Shown here piece after piece: positions 1-7,778 of a DNA stretch of 17,142 nucleotides. A program made the translations under genes and the position numbers. The notes beneath the pieces were generated by a model, which saw only the letters and a list, made by a program, of their open reading frames with translations, did no database searches and had not been told where the DNA came from. The stretch comes from Planctomycetota bacterium (GTDB taxonomy: Bacteria; Planctomycetota; Planctomycetia; Pirellulales; UBA1268). How positions within the stretch are numbered: the first letter of the stretch is position 1; each line of letters starts with the position of its first letter. The stretch lies in NCBI GenBank assembly GCA_003669255.1, contig QWPO01000179.1:1-17142 (forward strand). Direction: 5' to 3'.

Positions 1-1681
1 TGCTGCTCCTCAGCCCGCGGATGACACTTTTCTCCCACCCGTCACAGAGAATGCCGGCGGACACCAGATGATTCTTCCACTTCTTCAGAAATGACGGATC
101 GCAACCAGGCTGTCGGCCCGCCAGTCGGAGCAGAGTTTGCTCGTTGATCTGCCGCTCACCATCGAAACCGATCTTGGAGATGAAAGCCCTCGCAAACCCC
201 AGGAATCGCTCTGTCGCACGACCGGTCCGAATATGGCTCTCTGCATACTCCTGAAGCCGCTCGGATACCCGCGAGGGAAGTTCGGAGAGTTCCTGCTGCC
301 GTGCACCAACCAGTCCTGAAAAACACCCCTTACAATTATTCAAAAAGAAGGGGAGTCCTTCTTCCTCCATGTACGGGAGGAGACTCTCTTTTCTGTCTGG
401 GAAACGTGCATCGTTGGCACGAATCGTGGCGTAGAGGTCGAGGGTCTTCTTGTTTGGTTTTTTGACGAGGTTCTTGATCGTGGAACGAATCTGCTTTTCG
501 ACGAGATGGAAGTCTTCGTCGTTGATTCTTGAAACAAGACCGTTGTGTTTTTTGAATACCCACTTTTTTATTGCCTGAAACGCAAGTTCCTGTTTGTCCA
601 CGCGGTCATGGAACTCACGAAGAAGAAGGGCTTCAGCAATGGGCTTGAGAAATTGGCCGTGGAGTTGATCTGGTTGGTCGATGCCACGCAGGCAGGTGTT
701 TTTCAGTTTTGACCAATAGCCAGTGCCAAACTCCACCTGGGTTCCAGAGAAGACCTTGGCTGAAGGAACAGGAACAAGAAGTGGATTCTCGGCAGTGAAT
801 GAAAAATCCCTGACGAGAGCCAGTTCCCGGTACCTTTCATAGACCTCTCCAGCCTGATGTGCTCCAGAGATGTGCTGGTAGAGACCCTCGCAGTCGAATC
901 TCTGGTCCGTGATCTTCAGCTCACGGTCGGTGAAGACCAGCTTCCCGTAGCAGCCCGGCATCGAGACCAGGTTTTCACCCGGAAGGATCTCGATATTTCC
1001 TAGTCCTGGGAGGCCACACGATCGAAGACGCATGTCGAGATCGTGATCACCGAGCGAAAGGAGAAAGTCCCGGATCTGGGCATCCAGCTGCTGCCTGGGT
1101 CTTTGACCGTAGGTGACCAGCCAGAGCTGGATTCCCGTGGGTTCTATGCCGCGGTACTGCCAGAAGCTGCTTTTGGCACCGACTCGTCGAACAAGCTCCG
1201 GCAGCCGCTCCTGGAGCCTCTGGACGAGCTCGAGATGCACTTCGGTGCTTTGACGCGTTGGCGAGTGGTTGTCGAGGTCGATCACCCTGAAGCGAGTGGA
1301 TGCACCGGCGGGAACATGGAAACTCTCTGCCCTGAACTTCCCCATGGGGATCCCAGCGGCACATCGCCTGTAGTTGAACCCCGCTTCGATGACGCCTCGT
1401 GCACCGCCCCGCACCTTCTTTGGATCCGCCCTATAGACGCAGTCGTCTTCCTTCGAGCGATAGCCGAAGGTTTCTGGATAGTCCGCGAACAGGTCCAGGA
1501 GGTAGTTCCTTGCGACCGTGTAGGGACGGAGCTGCGTGGTGTCCTTTTCCCGATAGAGACCGACGTACCTGCCGTTCCAGTGCAGGAGTCGGTCTGGTTC
1601 CGCGTCACGCCTGATGCCGCGTCCTTCGCGGCGCCACTGGGTTTTGGTCTGGATGCGTGCCGCCGGGCTTCGAGTGTCCAT
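1..1681 (-). CDS. AEP/primase-like replication protein, 3' end outside window
   Basis: An uninterrupted frame of 560 codons runs from an ATG at 1681 leftward past the window edge, so the C-terminus is not seen. The Shine-Dalgarno AGGAG lies 7 nt upstream. Residues 131-139 (FRVIDLDNH), 183-188 (GIQLWL) and 229-235 (NIEILPG) follow the order and spacing of the archaeo-eukaryotic primase core: an acidic D-x-D-type motif, a G-h-H-L-W-type motif and an E-h-h-P-type motif. The second motif has Gln where many members have His, so activity is uncertain. Residues about 340-500 are charged and helical-looking, probably an accessory domain. The expected role would be priming or initiating replication of a mobile element. 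The family call is by motif recognition only. That the frame is real is well supported by its length, RBS and sensible composition. Confidence 0.72.
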   Translation of the reverse strand, partial: MDTRSPAARIQTKTQWRREGRGIRRDAEPDRLLHWNGRYVGLYREKDTTQLRPYTVARNYLLDLFADYPETFGYRSKEDDCVYRADPKKVRGGARGVIEAGFNYRRCAAGIPMGKFRAESFHVPAGASTRFRVIDLDNHSPTRQSTEVHLELVQRLQERLPELVRRVGAKSSFWQYRGIEPTGIQLWLVTYGQRPRQQLDAQIRDFLLSLGDHDLDMRLRSCGLPGLGNIEILPGENLVSMPGCYGKLVFTDRELKITDQRFDCEGLYQHISGAHQAGEVYERYRELALVRDFSFTAENPLLVPVPSAKVFSGTQVEFGTGYWSKLKNTCLRGIDQPDQLHGQFLKPIAEALLLREFHDRVDKQELAFQAIKKWVFKKHNGLVSRINDEDFHLVEKQIRSTIKNLVKKPNKKTLDLYATIRANDARFPDRKESLLPYMEEEGLPFFLNNCKGCFSGLVGARQQELSELPSRVSERLQEYAESHIRTGRATERFLGFARAFISKIGFDGERQINEQTLLRLAGRQPGCDPSFLKKWKNHLVSAGILCDGWEKSVIRGLRSS

Positions 1682-1685
1682 TGTT

Positions 1686-1710
1686 GCTCTCCTCTTTCCC
1701 ATAGGAGAGC
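1686..1710 (-). promoter_or_regulatory. Hairpin enclosing the Shine-Dalgarno of the primase-like gene
   Basis: The perfect 8-bp arms GCTCTCCT (1686-1693) and AGGAGAGC (1703-1710) are separated by a 9-nt loop. On the minus strand the arm nearest the gene is AGGAGAGC, which contains the ribosome-binding AGGAG for the ATG at 1681. If folded in the mRNA, the stem would hide the ribosome-binding site. This suggests translational control of a replication protein, but that is an inference from sequence alone. Confidence 0.5.
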
Positions 1711-1937
1711 GAGGCTGGAACGAAAGTCAGATGGGGTGACTACATCCAGTGAGGGCGAGCCGTGTCGATCAGCCGTGCTCCCTGTTCACCCCTGGTGAGT
1801 TGGCTTTTGGGCTGGAAAAAGAGGGTTTTCTTCTCATTGAGGAAGAGGTGTGTCAGCTGCCTTTTGGATTGGGTGTAGGCGCTGTGTGGGGCGGGTCTGG
1901 GGAATTGATGTGCTGGTGCCGAGGGCGTCGTTGACCA

Positions 1938-2093
1938 GAAAACCACTTTTCCGAGACTCGCTGCGCCGAGCACAAACCGCTTCGGTGCGATCAGAGGCGA
2001 TTTAAAAGCGGCACGATCCCTTGGATGAGTAGCCGAGCTCACCCTTGCCGCCGCGGTGCCGCCGCGAATGAAAAACCACTTTTTCGGGAATCG
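1938..2093 (+). repeat. Pair of 23-bp imperfect direct repeats (1938-1960 and 2071-2093)
   Basis: The units share the core AAAACCACTTTT, followed by a CG/G-rich end finishing TCG. They match at 19 of 23 positions and are spaced 133 bp start to start, in the same orientation. They lie in the gene-free region and could be iteron-like or regulator-binding sites. Only two copies were seen, so chance similarity around an A/T-rich core cannot be excluded. Confidence 0.5.
2047..2066 (+). repeat. 9-bp GC-rich tandem repeat
   Basis: GCCGCCGCG occurs twice (2047-2055 and 2058-2066) separated by GT, an 11-bp period. It ends 4 bp before the second 23-bp repeat unit. An 11-bp period puts both copies on nearly the same helix face, so a repeated protein site is possible, but nothing more can be shown. 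Confidence 0.4.
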
Positions 2094-2200
2094 TGGCAGA
2101 GGTGTGGGAGCCTATCAGCGTGCTGGCTAGACCCGTTCGTGCCGCTGCCCTCCTCGACGGATCTCAACCAGATGGAATCCTGTTTCAAAAAAAGAAACTC

Positions 2201-2223
2201 AAAAACCTGGTTGGAAAAACCTC
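2201..2223 (+). repeat. Duplicated AAAAACCT word
   Basis: AAAAACCT occurs at 2201-2208 and again at 2215-2222, a 14-bp period, just after an A-rich run (about 2186-2195). It partly resembles the AAAACCA core of the 23-bp repeats upstream. It is a short element and is listed because it adds to the A-tract-rich character of this region. Confidence 0.3.
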
Positions 2224-2300
2224 AGGCTCGACACCCCTTTGGTGGCCGTCCTCGGCGCCACGATGGGTTCTCTTTGCGGCTTGGCACTGACGGATCGACT

Positions 2301-2318
2301 CGGTGACGTACGTCACCG
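2301..2318. repeat. 18-bp perfect palindrome
   Basis: CGGTGACGTACGTCACCG is identical to its own reverse complement and has no spacer. Perfect palindromes of this length are typical of sites for dimeric DNA-binding proteins or site-specific recombinases. It lies in the gene-free region about 320 bp upstream of the small HTH gene and about 620 bp upstream of the primase-like gene. It could be an operator for the HTH protein encoded at 2638. The function is inferred. Confidence 0.6.
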
Positions 2319-2524
2319 CCGGCCCTCAAGCGAATCCATGGCCTCGCTTCAAGGGTCCGGCAAAGTGCGACAGATCAGCGACGAGGTCCGACATGCCTCA
2401 ATGGCAGTGAAGTCGCTGCCTCCCGTGCGTTCTTCTGCCACTTCTGCATTCGCCGAATGGCTCGGTGCCCGGGACACGAATAATTCTCTTGTCAGTCCAA
2501 CCCGTTCCCCACCAAGAACTTACT

Positions 2525-2536
2525 TTTTTTAAAAAA
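2525..2536. repeat. AT-only palindrome TTTTTTAAAAAA
   Basis: A run of seven T followed by six A (2524-2536) sits in otherwise GC-rich DNA, 100 bp upstream of the HTH gene. It could serve as an easily melted or bent segment, or as an upstream promoter element. Its role is not determinable from sequence. Confidence 0.35.
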
Positions 2537-2637
2537 TCCCCGGCAAAACAGGCCCAAAGTCATGGCATGCCGCTTGCTGCGAGTCCACCGGTTTCTCTAC
2601 TCCGACTTATCGCAACCCAGTACCGAAAGGACCACAA

Positions 2638-3015
2638 ATGCTCCATCAGATTCGTTTCTTCACGCAGGAAGAGGCCGTTGAGAAGTACCACATGCCACCA
2701 AGTATTGCGGCGAAGGTTTTCCGCTCGTTGAGATCGTTCCAGGGCAGCTGTGGCAACCCGGTGTATGCCGAACTTGAGATTGATGCTGCGATCCGCAAGT
2801 ACCTCACGCCGAGTGATCGCGTCGGTCGGAAGATCACCACGAATGACTACGGTCAGCTTGCCAAGAAGTTGAAAAACGAAGGATCCAGTTGGTCAGAGGT
2901 CGCAAAGGCCGTAAACGAAAAGTACGGCACCACCTACAACGCGACCTCAATGCGTCGCTGTGTGGAGCGGGTAAACGATCGCAAGTCCGGTCTGGAGTTG
3001 GAAGAAGAAAACTGA
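2638..3015 (+). CDS. Small DNA-binding protein with two helix-turn-helix-like segments
   Basis: This gene encodes 125 aa, starting at an ATG preceded by GAAAGGA at good spacing. Residues about 7-55 (FFTQEEAVEKYHMPPS through the IDAAIRKYL helix) resemble a MerR/excisionase-type winged HTH: a leading helix, a short turn, a recognition helix, then a basic C-terminal helix. Residues about 70-115 (LAKKLKNEGSSWSEVAKAVNEKYG then ATSMRRCVERV) look like a second recombinase-style HTH. It is the first plus-strand gene of the element, beside the repeat-rich region and upstream of a large hairpin. A repressor, excisionase or copy-control role is plausible. No database family could be confirmed. Confidence 0.7.
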   Translation: MLHQIRFFTQEEAVEKYHMPPSIAAKVFRSLRSFQGSCGNPVYAELEIDAAIRKYLTPSDRVGRKITTNDYGQLAKKLKNEGSSWSEVAKAVNEKYGTTYNATSMRRCVERVNDRKSGLELEEEN

Positions 3016-3068
3016 TTGCGGACTTGTTGTGGCCGGCAGGGGTCAGTTGCCACTCTTGGGCATCACTT

Positions 3069-3118
3069 CGTTCGTGCTGACTCGGATCGACGGATGACCG
3101 TCAGAGTCAGCACGAACG
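3069..3118. promoter_or_regulatory. Compound hairpin: 15-bp perfect inverted repeat with nested 5-bp stem
   Basis: Arms CGTTCGTGCTGACTC (3069-3083) and GAGTCAGCACGAACG (3104-3118) match perfectly across a 20-nt loop. The loop contains a second stem, GACGG (3089-3093) and CCGTC (3098-3102), around ATGA. The structure ends 25 bp before the start of the next gene. No T-tract follows, so an ordinary intrinsic terminator is unlikely on the plus strand. A nicking or replication hairpin, a recombination site, an attenuator or an operator are alternatives. Confidence 0.6.
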
Positions 3119-3143
3119 GGAGAGTGAATCCAGGAGAAGAGTG

Positions 3144-5402
3144 ATGACGATGCAGAGTGCACCAACCGGCATGCAGCCGGTTGGTAATGTGACCGAAGAG
3201 GCGATTTCCGCCTCAGGGACGATGGTCGCGGCCGCCGAGGTATCCAGCGACACGGCGACGAGGAACGACGCTTCCAGTGTCCGCGAGGCTGCCCGCTGGC
3301 TGGGCGATCTCGCCGCGGCGCACGCGATCACCGAGGCGTGCGGTCCGACGGGGCAGACCGATTCGGATCTCGCGGCCACCAGATTGGCCCCGATGGTGCT
3401 TGGGACCACGGGCGAGACGGCCGCCGAGGAGGACGAGATTGTCGGCATCCCTGATCCGGACGACCGCCCGCCGACCCCCGAGGAGCAGGAGGCGGTGGGT
3501 CGGGAGCTCACGGCCCTCTTCGAGCAGTGGGACAGGGAGGCGGAAGCGAACTCCCAGCCTCCGGATGGCACCGCGGTCGTGGCGGGGCCGACCGGCGACG
3601 TCATCGGCGAGACGGCTGCGGCGAACGAGATGGCCGATGGTGCCGAGGCCGTGGCCCTGCCCGGCGACCTCGCCGCGGCGGACGAGCCGACCGAGTTGGC
3701 CGTGCCCGAGAGTCAGCCGGAGTGGGGTGTCGCCCCTGACGACTTCCATGCGGGCAGCCCCGACGATACGTCGGACGACGAGGATTCCCAGCGGCCGGAC
3801 ATCTTGGGCGACGAGGCGGACGAGGCCCGAGAAAACGGGGCGCCCGAGGTGGATGACAACGGCGTCACTGACTTGGGCACAGAGGCGACGACGCCGCCCG
3901 ACGTGAACGAGACGCCGCCCGAGGCCACTACCGAGGCGATGGGTGAGGCGGCCGCCACGGCATCATCCACCGAAGCTTCACAGGCTGGTTCCGCCGCCGC
4001 GGACGAGGCCGCTCCCGAAGCGGAGTTGAACGTGCAGCACCTTTCCAAGCAGGCGTTGGACTCGCTGCTGGACGAGTTGACCGGCGAGCTCGTTGCCCTC
4101 GAGGACTTTGGTGGTGAGGTCGATGATCGGGCCTTCGAGAATGAATGGCTCGGAAGTCACACAGATCTCAGCCTGGCGGTTTTCCGGGCGCAGCTTCTCA
4201 AGACCGGCAAGTGCACCTTCGACGTCGACGACGGTGGGAAGCTACTCGACGATCCCGTGAAGTTTCCACTGGCCCAGAAAGACGGCGCTCGGATCACCCT
4301 GCGCGTCTACGGAGGATTGAGCGAGGCCCAGAAGCGCAGTTTCATTCTCCTCAAGCAAGCTCGCGAGAGGGTCCGCACCGAGGCGGAAAACCGGGAGTTG
4401 AAGCGCAGAATCATCCTGGCGGGGCTCGTTCAAGGGTTGACCTACAAGTCGATCGCCGAGATGGCCGGGGTCCACCCGATGACGGTGCGGAATGTCGAGA
4501 ACCGGGCGGTGGCGGACAGCAATTCCAAGCTTGGAAATACCAAACGGCCGGATGGGCGATTCAATCCGGAGACCCGCGAGAAGATTGTCGAGGCCAGCAA
4601 GCTTCGGGCGGAGGGCAAGAGCAACCCGGAGATCGCGGCGGCTTTCAACACGGACGAGAAAACCGTCGCGAAGTGGTTCAAGGATCCCCCTGCCCAGAGT
4701 ACGACGAAGATCGAGGACAAGCCCGACAAGAAGCCGAAGACCAGCCGGGCCACCACGCCGCCCCACCCGCCGCAGACGATCAAGGACCTCGCCGCCGGTG
4801 ACGGTGTCCCGCAGCTTCATCGGCGGGTCCTTGACCGGCTCGGGCAGGGTACTGAGGCCTACATCGACCGGCTGCAGGTTCACGCGGCGGAGATCCGGCA
4901 GGAGGTGGAGGCGGTCTCCGACATCGATGAAATGCAGGACTTCTTGCTCTGCTACAGCCTGGGCTTGGCGCTCGGCGAGCTGCGGCTCAGGAATCTGCTC
5001 CGCGGCGGCGGCGAGATCGACGTCGAGGAGGCCGTCCCCCCTAGCGACTCGAGCCCCGACAAGGCCGAGCATGAGCCCGATACCATCCTGCTCGGCACCG
5101 TGATGGCCATCGAGCCGCACGAAGTGCTTGTCGCGCTGCCTGTCGGCGGCGGCGGCGTGATCGACAACCGCGACAATTACCTGGACTGGCACGCGCCGCC
5201 CAAAGTGGACGAGGTCGTTCGGGTCAGGGTCGAGGGTTTCGATTGGAGGCGGGGGCTCTGGAAGCTCCAAGAGGTGGGAGCGCAGACACCAGCCCCGGCC
5301 CCGGGTGCAATCGCCGGGTCTTACCGCGACGACCGCTGCTCACCCGACGCGGATCTCGCCGGCCGCAAGGCCGGCCGCAAGGAGATGGGGGTGACCAAGT
5401 GA
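3144..5402 (+). CDS. Acidic-tail protein with two HTHs and an S1-like C-terminal domain
   Basis: The protein has 752 aa from the ATG at 3144, which lies 7 nt after AGGAG. A GTG at 3141 is in frame but too close to the RBS. Numbering from that GTG, residues 1-295 are low-complexity Ala/Glu/Asp/Pro/Thr, strongly acidic and probably disordered. They contain loosely repeated phrases (GDLAAA..., GPTG..., GETAA...). Residues about 300-420 are folded and helical. One HTH lies near 430-452 (TYKSIAEMAGVHPMTVRNVE) and a second near 480-514 (SNPEIAAAFNTDEKTVAKWF). Residues 530-550 form a Lys/Pro linker. Residues about 648-711 (LGTVMAIEPHEVLVALPVGG ... VRVRVEGFDWRRGLWKL) have the G-x-V, hydrophobic strand and final strand pattern of an S1/OB fold. 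The stop overlaps the methyltransferase start. A DNA- and possibly RNA-binding control or replication protein is inferred. The full architecture matches no family I know. Confidence 0.75.
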   Translation: MTMQSAPTGMQPVGNVTEEAISASGTMVAAAEVSSDTATRNDASSVREAARWLGDLAAAHAITEACGPTGQTDSDLAATRLAPMVLGTTGETAAEEDEIVGIPDPDDRPPTPEEQEAVGRELTALFEQWDREAEANSQPPDGTAVVAGPTGDVIGETAAANEMADGAEAVALPGDLAAADEPTELAVPESQPEWGVAPDDFHAGSPDDTSDDEDSQRPDILGDEADEARENGAPEVDDNGVTDLGTEATTPPDVNETPPEATTEAMGEAAATASSTEASQAGSAAADEAAPEAELNVQHLSKQALDSLLDELTGELVALEDFGGEVDDRAFENEWLGSHTDLSLAVFRAQLLKTGKCTFDVDDGGKLLDDPVKFPLAQKDGARITLRVYGGLSEAQKRSFILLKQARERVRTEAENRELKRRIILAGLVQGLTYKSIAEMAGVHPMTVRNVENRAVADSNSKLGNTKRPDGRFNPETREKIVEASKLRAEGKSNPEIAAAFNTDEKTVAKWFKDPPAQSTTKIEDKPDKKPKTSRATTPPHPPQTIKDLAAGDGVPQLHRRVLDRLGQGTEAYIDRLQVHAAEIRQEVEAVSDIDEMQDFLLCYSLGLALGELRLRNLLRGGGEIDVEEAVPPSDSSPDKAEHEPDTILLGTVMAIEPHEVLVALPVGGGGVIDNRDNYLDWHAPPKVDEVVRVRVEGFDWRRGLWKLQEVGAQTPAPAPGAIAGSYRDDRCSPDADLAGRKAGRKEMGVTK

Positions 5403-6733
5403 TCTCTTTTGAGATTGGTTCGGGCATTCGTTATCTGACCATTTGCGATGGACTCGGCAGCGTGCACCTGGCCTGGCAGCGGCTCGGCTGGAGCTGCGTT
5501 GGGGTGTCCGAGATAGCACCGTTTCCCAAGGCGGTCGTGAAACATCACTGGGCCCTGCGCGAGCTCGGGGATTTGAAGAGGTTTCTCGAATGGCCAGAGA
5601 GGCTGCTGGCAGATGTCGATCTGCTGGTGGGCGGGACGCCATGCCAAGCGTTCAGCGTGGCGGGCAATCGCCTCGGCCTGGCCGACGAGCGAGGCGGCCT
5701 GACCTTGGCGTTCGTCGCTCTGTATGACCACATCAACAGGATCAGGAGGAAGTATGGCCGGCCGCCGGCGATCTTGCTGTGGGAGAACGTCGATGGTGCG
5801 TTGACCATGGATGACAACGCGTTTGGCTGTCTCCTCGGCGGGCTGCTGGGGTGCGACGAAGCTCCCCGAACGAAGAGTGGGAAGTGGAATAAAGCTGGGT
5901 TCATCAGCAGCGAATCCGCCCGGGTTTGCTGGCGGGTCCTAAATGCCGAAAAATTTGCCGTAGCACAACGCCGGAAGCGAGTTTTCTGCCTCTGTGTGCC
6001 GTCCGAACTCATCGAGCGTTTCGGAGACCGGGCCTGCCCGTCCCGGATTCTGTCGCTCCGCAGCTCGGGTGAGTTGAAGCCCCTCACACTGGACGCGGCG
6101 AGTGGGATTATGGAGGCCAGTTCGGTAGCGAATGCTTCCGAATCGGTTTACGGATCCTCGGACTTGCCGTGGCTCAAAGGGGTACCCAGTTGTTTCTCGT
6201 TGCCGCGAAGCGTGAGCCTGTCGGACGTTCTGGAGACCGGGCCGGTCGACGACAAGTACTACATCACTGCCGAGAAGGCCGTGAAATCGCTCCAGTTCGC
6301 GAAGGCCAAGGGCAAGCAACTGCCGCCGCTTTACGAGGCAGTACTTATGAAGGTGGCGTCTGGGAGTCGCGGCATCGCAGGTGATGTCGGGCGGGACAGC
6401 GGCGATCCCGTGGTCGTTCCCGTCGCCACAAGCGAGGTCGCTAATACGCTCACCGTTTGCCGCTGGGAGGGTTTCCGAAGCAACGGCATGCCGAAACACG
6501 GTCTGGTGATCGAGGGAGACCGGCTCAGGATCCTCACACCCTGCGAATGGGAGTGGCTCATGGGTTTCCCGGCCGGCTTCACGCTAGTCCCGAACCATAA
6601 GAACGAGCTGGCGAAGGACTCGTCCCGCTTCGCCGGGTTGGGCAACTCGATCGTGGTGCCGATCCTGAGCTGGATTGGCCAGCGGATCGCGCAGGGGTTC
6701 ACCGTGGATCCGCTGCCCGGGCCTGCTTCCTAG
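5399..6733 (+). CDS. C5 cytosine DNA methyltransferase, phage type
   Basis: This encodes 444 aa if it starts at the GTG at 5399, which shares GTGA with the preceding stop and suggests translational coupling. It transfers methyl from S-adenosylmethionine to cytosine C5. Visible motifs are: motif I near residues 14-27 (ICDGLGSVHLAW), motif IV GGTPCQAFS at 78-86 with catalytic Cys82, ENV at 129-131, QRRKRVF at 190-196, a late VANTL segment at 347-351, and motif X GLGNSIVVP at 413-421. The segment KYYITAEKAVKSL...KGKQLPP is typical of phage-encoded Dcm proteins. No restriction endonuclease partner is seen nearby, so it may be an orphan protecting the element or regulating genes. An in-frame extension back to 5243 is possible but overlaps the upstream gene and is not protein-like. 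Confidence 0.93.
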   Translation: MISFEIGSGIRYLTICDGLGSVHLAWQRLGWSCVGVSEIAPFPKAVVKHHWALRELGDLKRFLEWPERLLADVDLLVGGTPCQAFSVAGNRLGLADERGGLTLAFVALYDHINRIRRKYGRPPAILLWENVDGALTMDDNAFGCLLGGLLGCDEAPRTKSGKWNKAGFISSESARVCWRVLNAEKFAVAQRRKRVFCLCVPSELIERFGDRACPSRILSLRSSGELKPLTLDAASGIMEASSVANASESVYGSSDLPWLKGVPSCFSLPRSVSLSDVLETGPVDDKYYITAEKAVKSLQFAKAKGKQLPPLYEAVLMKVASGSRGIAGDVGRDSGDPVVVPVATSEVANTLTVCRWEGFRSNGMPKHGLVIEGDRLRILTPCEWEWLMGFPAGFTLVPNHKNELAKDSSRFAGLGNSIVVPILSWIGQRIAQGFTVDPLPGPAS

Positions 6734-6852
6734 GCAAAGCCGATGAGGCCACCGCCGCCGCACCGAACAACTAAGCGTCCAGGAAGTCCTGATTTCCAGA
6801 GTCCAGAAACCACGAGTCCGGGCATCACCGGAAAACGAGAGGAGAAGGATCA

Positions 6853-7746
6853 GTGAGTTACGATCGGTATCTGAAGGAACTTGAGGAAGAGTTCAGCGTC
6901 ATCCGTGATCGGGTGTGGGGAGTCAGCAACGGTTTCAGCAACGGGTTCTATCTGCACGGGCCGCCCGGGATCAGCAAGACCTTCACGGTCGTGAACTTTC
7001 TGGTGGACAAGTCGATCCCGCATGAGCACGTACAGGGTCAGCTGACAGGCTCGGCGCTCTTCGACGTCATCGAGGAAAACCCCGACGGGGTGATCGTGTT
7101 GGATGACGTGTCGGCCATCCTCGGGGATCCGAAGGCCGTTCAGATTCTCCTCGCGGCTCTGGGTTCGCCTCCCGACGGATCCCGGATTCGGAAGGTGCCC
7201 TACCGCACCGCCCGCGGCACACGGGTGGTCGACTTCACGGGCGGTGTCATCTTGATCACCAACCTCACGCTTGACGAGCACCACAACGGCGTCATCGCGG
7301 CGCTCAAAAGCCGGGTGGACGTCCAGGAGTTCGACCCGACCCCCGAGCAGGTCGAGGCCCTGATCTTCAAAATCGCGATGGAGGGCCCGGCCGGGGTCGC
7401 CGCCGAGGAAGCCGTGACGGTCGCGGAGTTCCTTGTGCTGGAGTGCCGGAGGCGGGGAACCCGCCTGACCGTCCGCCTTTTCGTCGACCATGCCCTGCGG
7501 GACTACCGGATGTGGAAGGCCGGAGGGCTCGAGAACGACTGGACTGTGCTCGTGCGGGCGACCGTGGCCAAGGAGTTCGTGCCCCAGAGGCGCGCCGTCC
7601 GCGGCATGCCCACCGGCGACCAGGTGGCCACCGACCGGCGCAGCGTGCCCGCGATCCGCAGAGGGTTCCCTACGCTTGAGCAAAGGCGTCGGGTGTGGCA
7701 GGAGCAGAAAGAGGCGGCAAGAGGAGGTTCGGCGACCGACCACTAG
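6853..7746 (+). CDS. AAA+ ATPase
   Basis: The protein has 297 aa and starts at a GTG at 6853 with AGGAG 8 nt upstream. Walker A is GPPGISKT (residues 36-43). Walker B is VIVLDD (80-85). A sensor-1 Asn sits in VILITN (residue 137). LKSRVD supplies a likely arginine finger (Arg154). The C-terminal third is helical and basic with a charged tail. Proteins with this layout power DNA or protein remodelling in phage, plasmid and transposon systems, but the specific clade cannot be set by eye. It sits 119 bp after the methyltransferase in the same direction and so may share its transcript. Role in replication, partitioning or defence is open. Confidence 0.88.
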   Translation: MSYDRYLKELEEEFSVIRDRVWGVSNGFSNGFYLHGPPGISKTFTVVNFLVDKSIPHEHVQGQLTGSALFDVIEENPDGVIVLDDVSAILGDPKAVQILLAALGSPPDGSRIRKVPYRTARGTRVVDFTGGVILITNLTLDEHHNGVIAALKSRVDVQEFDPTPEQVEALIFKIAMEGPAGVAAEEAVTVAEFLVLECRRRGTRLTVRLFVDHALRDYRMWKAGGLENDWTVLVRATVAKEFVPQRRAVRGMPTGDQVATDRRSVPAIRRGFPTLEQRRRVWQEQKEAARGGSATDH

Positions 7747-7748
7747 TT

Positions 7749-7778
7749 GGCTGCCGCGGGCTAGGGCGACAGGCAGCC
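7749..7778 (+). terminator. Weak stem-loop after the AAA+ gene
   Basis: GGCTGCC (7749-7755) pairs perfectly with GGCAGCC (7772-7778) across a 16-nt loop, 3 bp after the ATPase stop. There is no following T-run, so it is at best a partial or Rho-assisted terminator, or a transcript-stabilising hairpin. Confidence 0.25.

Larger units (their letters stand above)
1711..2637. other. Gene-free divergent region, possible replication origin or control region
   Basis: About 0.93 kb separates the leftward primase-like gene from the rightward HTH gene. No reading frame here has a convincing start and protein-like composition. The stretch holds a degenerate 23-bp direct repeat, a 9-bp GC tandem repeat, an 18-bp perfect palindrome, repeated AAAAACCT words and a T7A6 tract, each listed separately. 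Such a mixture next to a replication-type gene fits an origin with iteron-like sites and an AT-rich unwinding region, or a divergent promoter with operators. No consensus DnaA box (TTATCCACA) was found. Confidence 0.4.

Noticed and set aside
1043..1798. 251-codon plus-strand open frame
   Set aside because: Lies antisense to the 560-codon primase-like gene, has no RBS and low-quality composition; a shadow of the minus-strand gene.
1740..2532. Several 60-100-codon frames in the divergent region on both strands
   Set aside because: No convincing RBS, mutually overlapping, Ser/Arg/Pro-rich composition and no recognisable motifs.
4242..5270. 342-codon minus-strand frame
   Set aside because: Antisense to the HTH/S1 protein; a consequence of GC-rich codon use, with Arg/Leu/Asp-rich composition.
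5243..5398. N-terminal extension of the C5 methyltransferase
   Set aside because: Arg/Gly/Pro-rich, overlaps the upstream gene and precedes the normal family start; the GTG at 5399 fits better.
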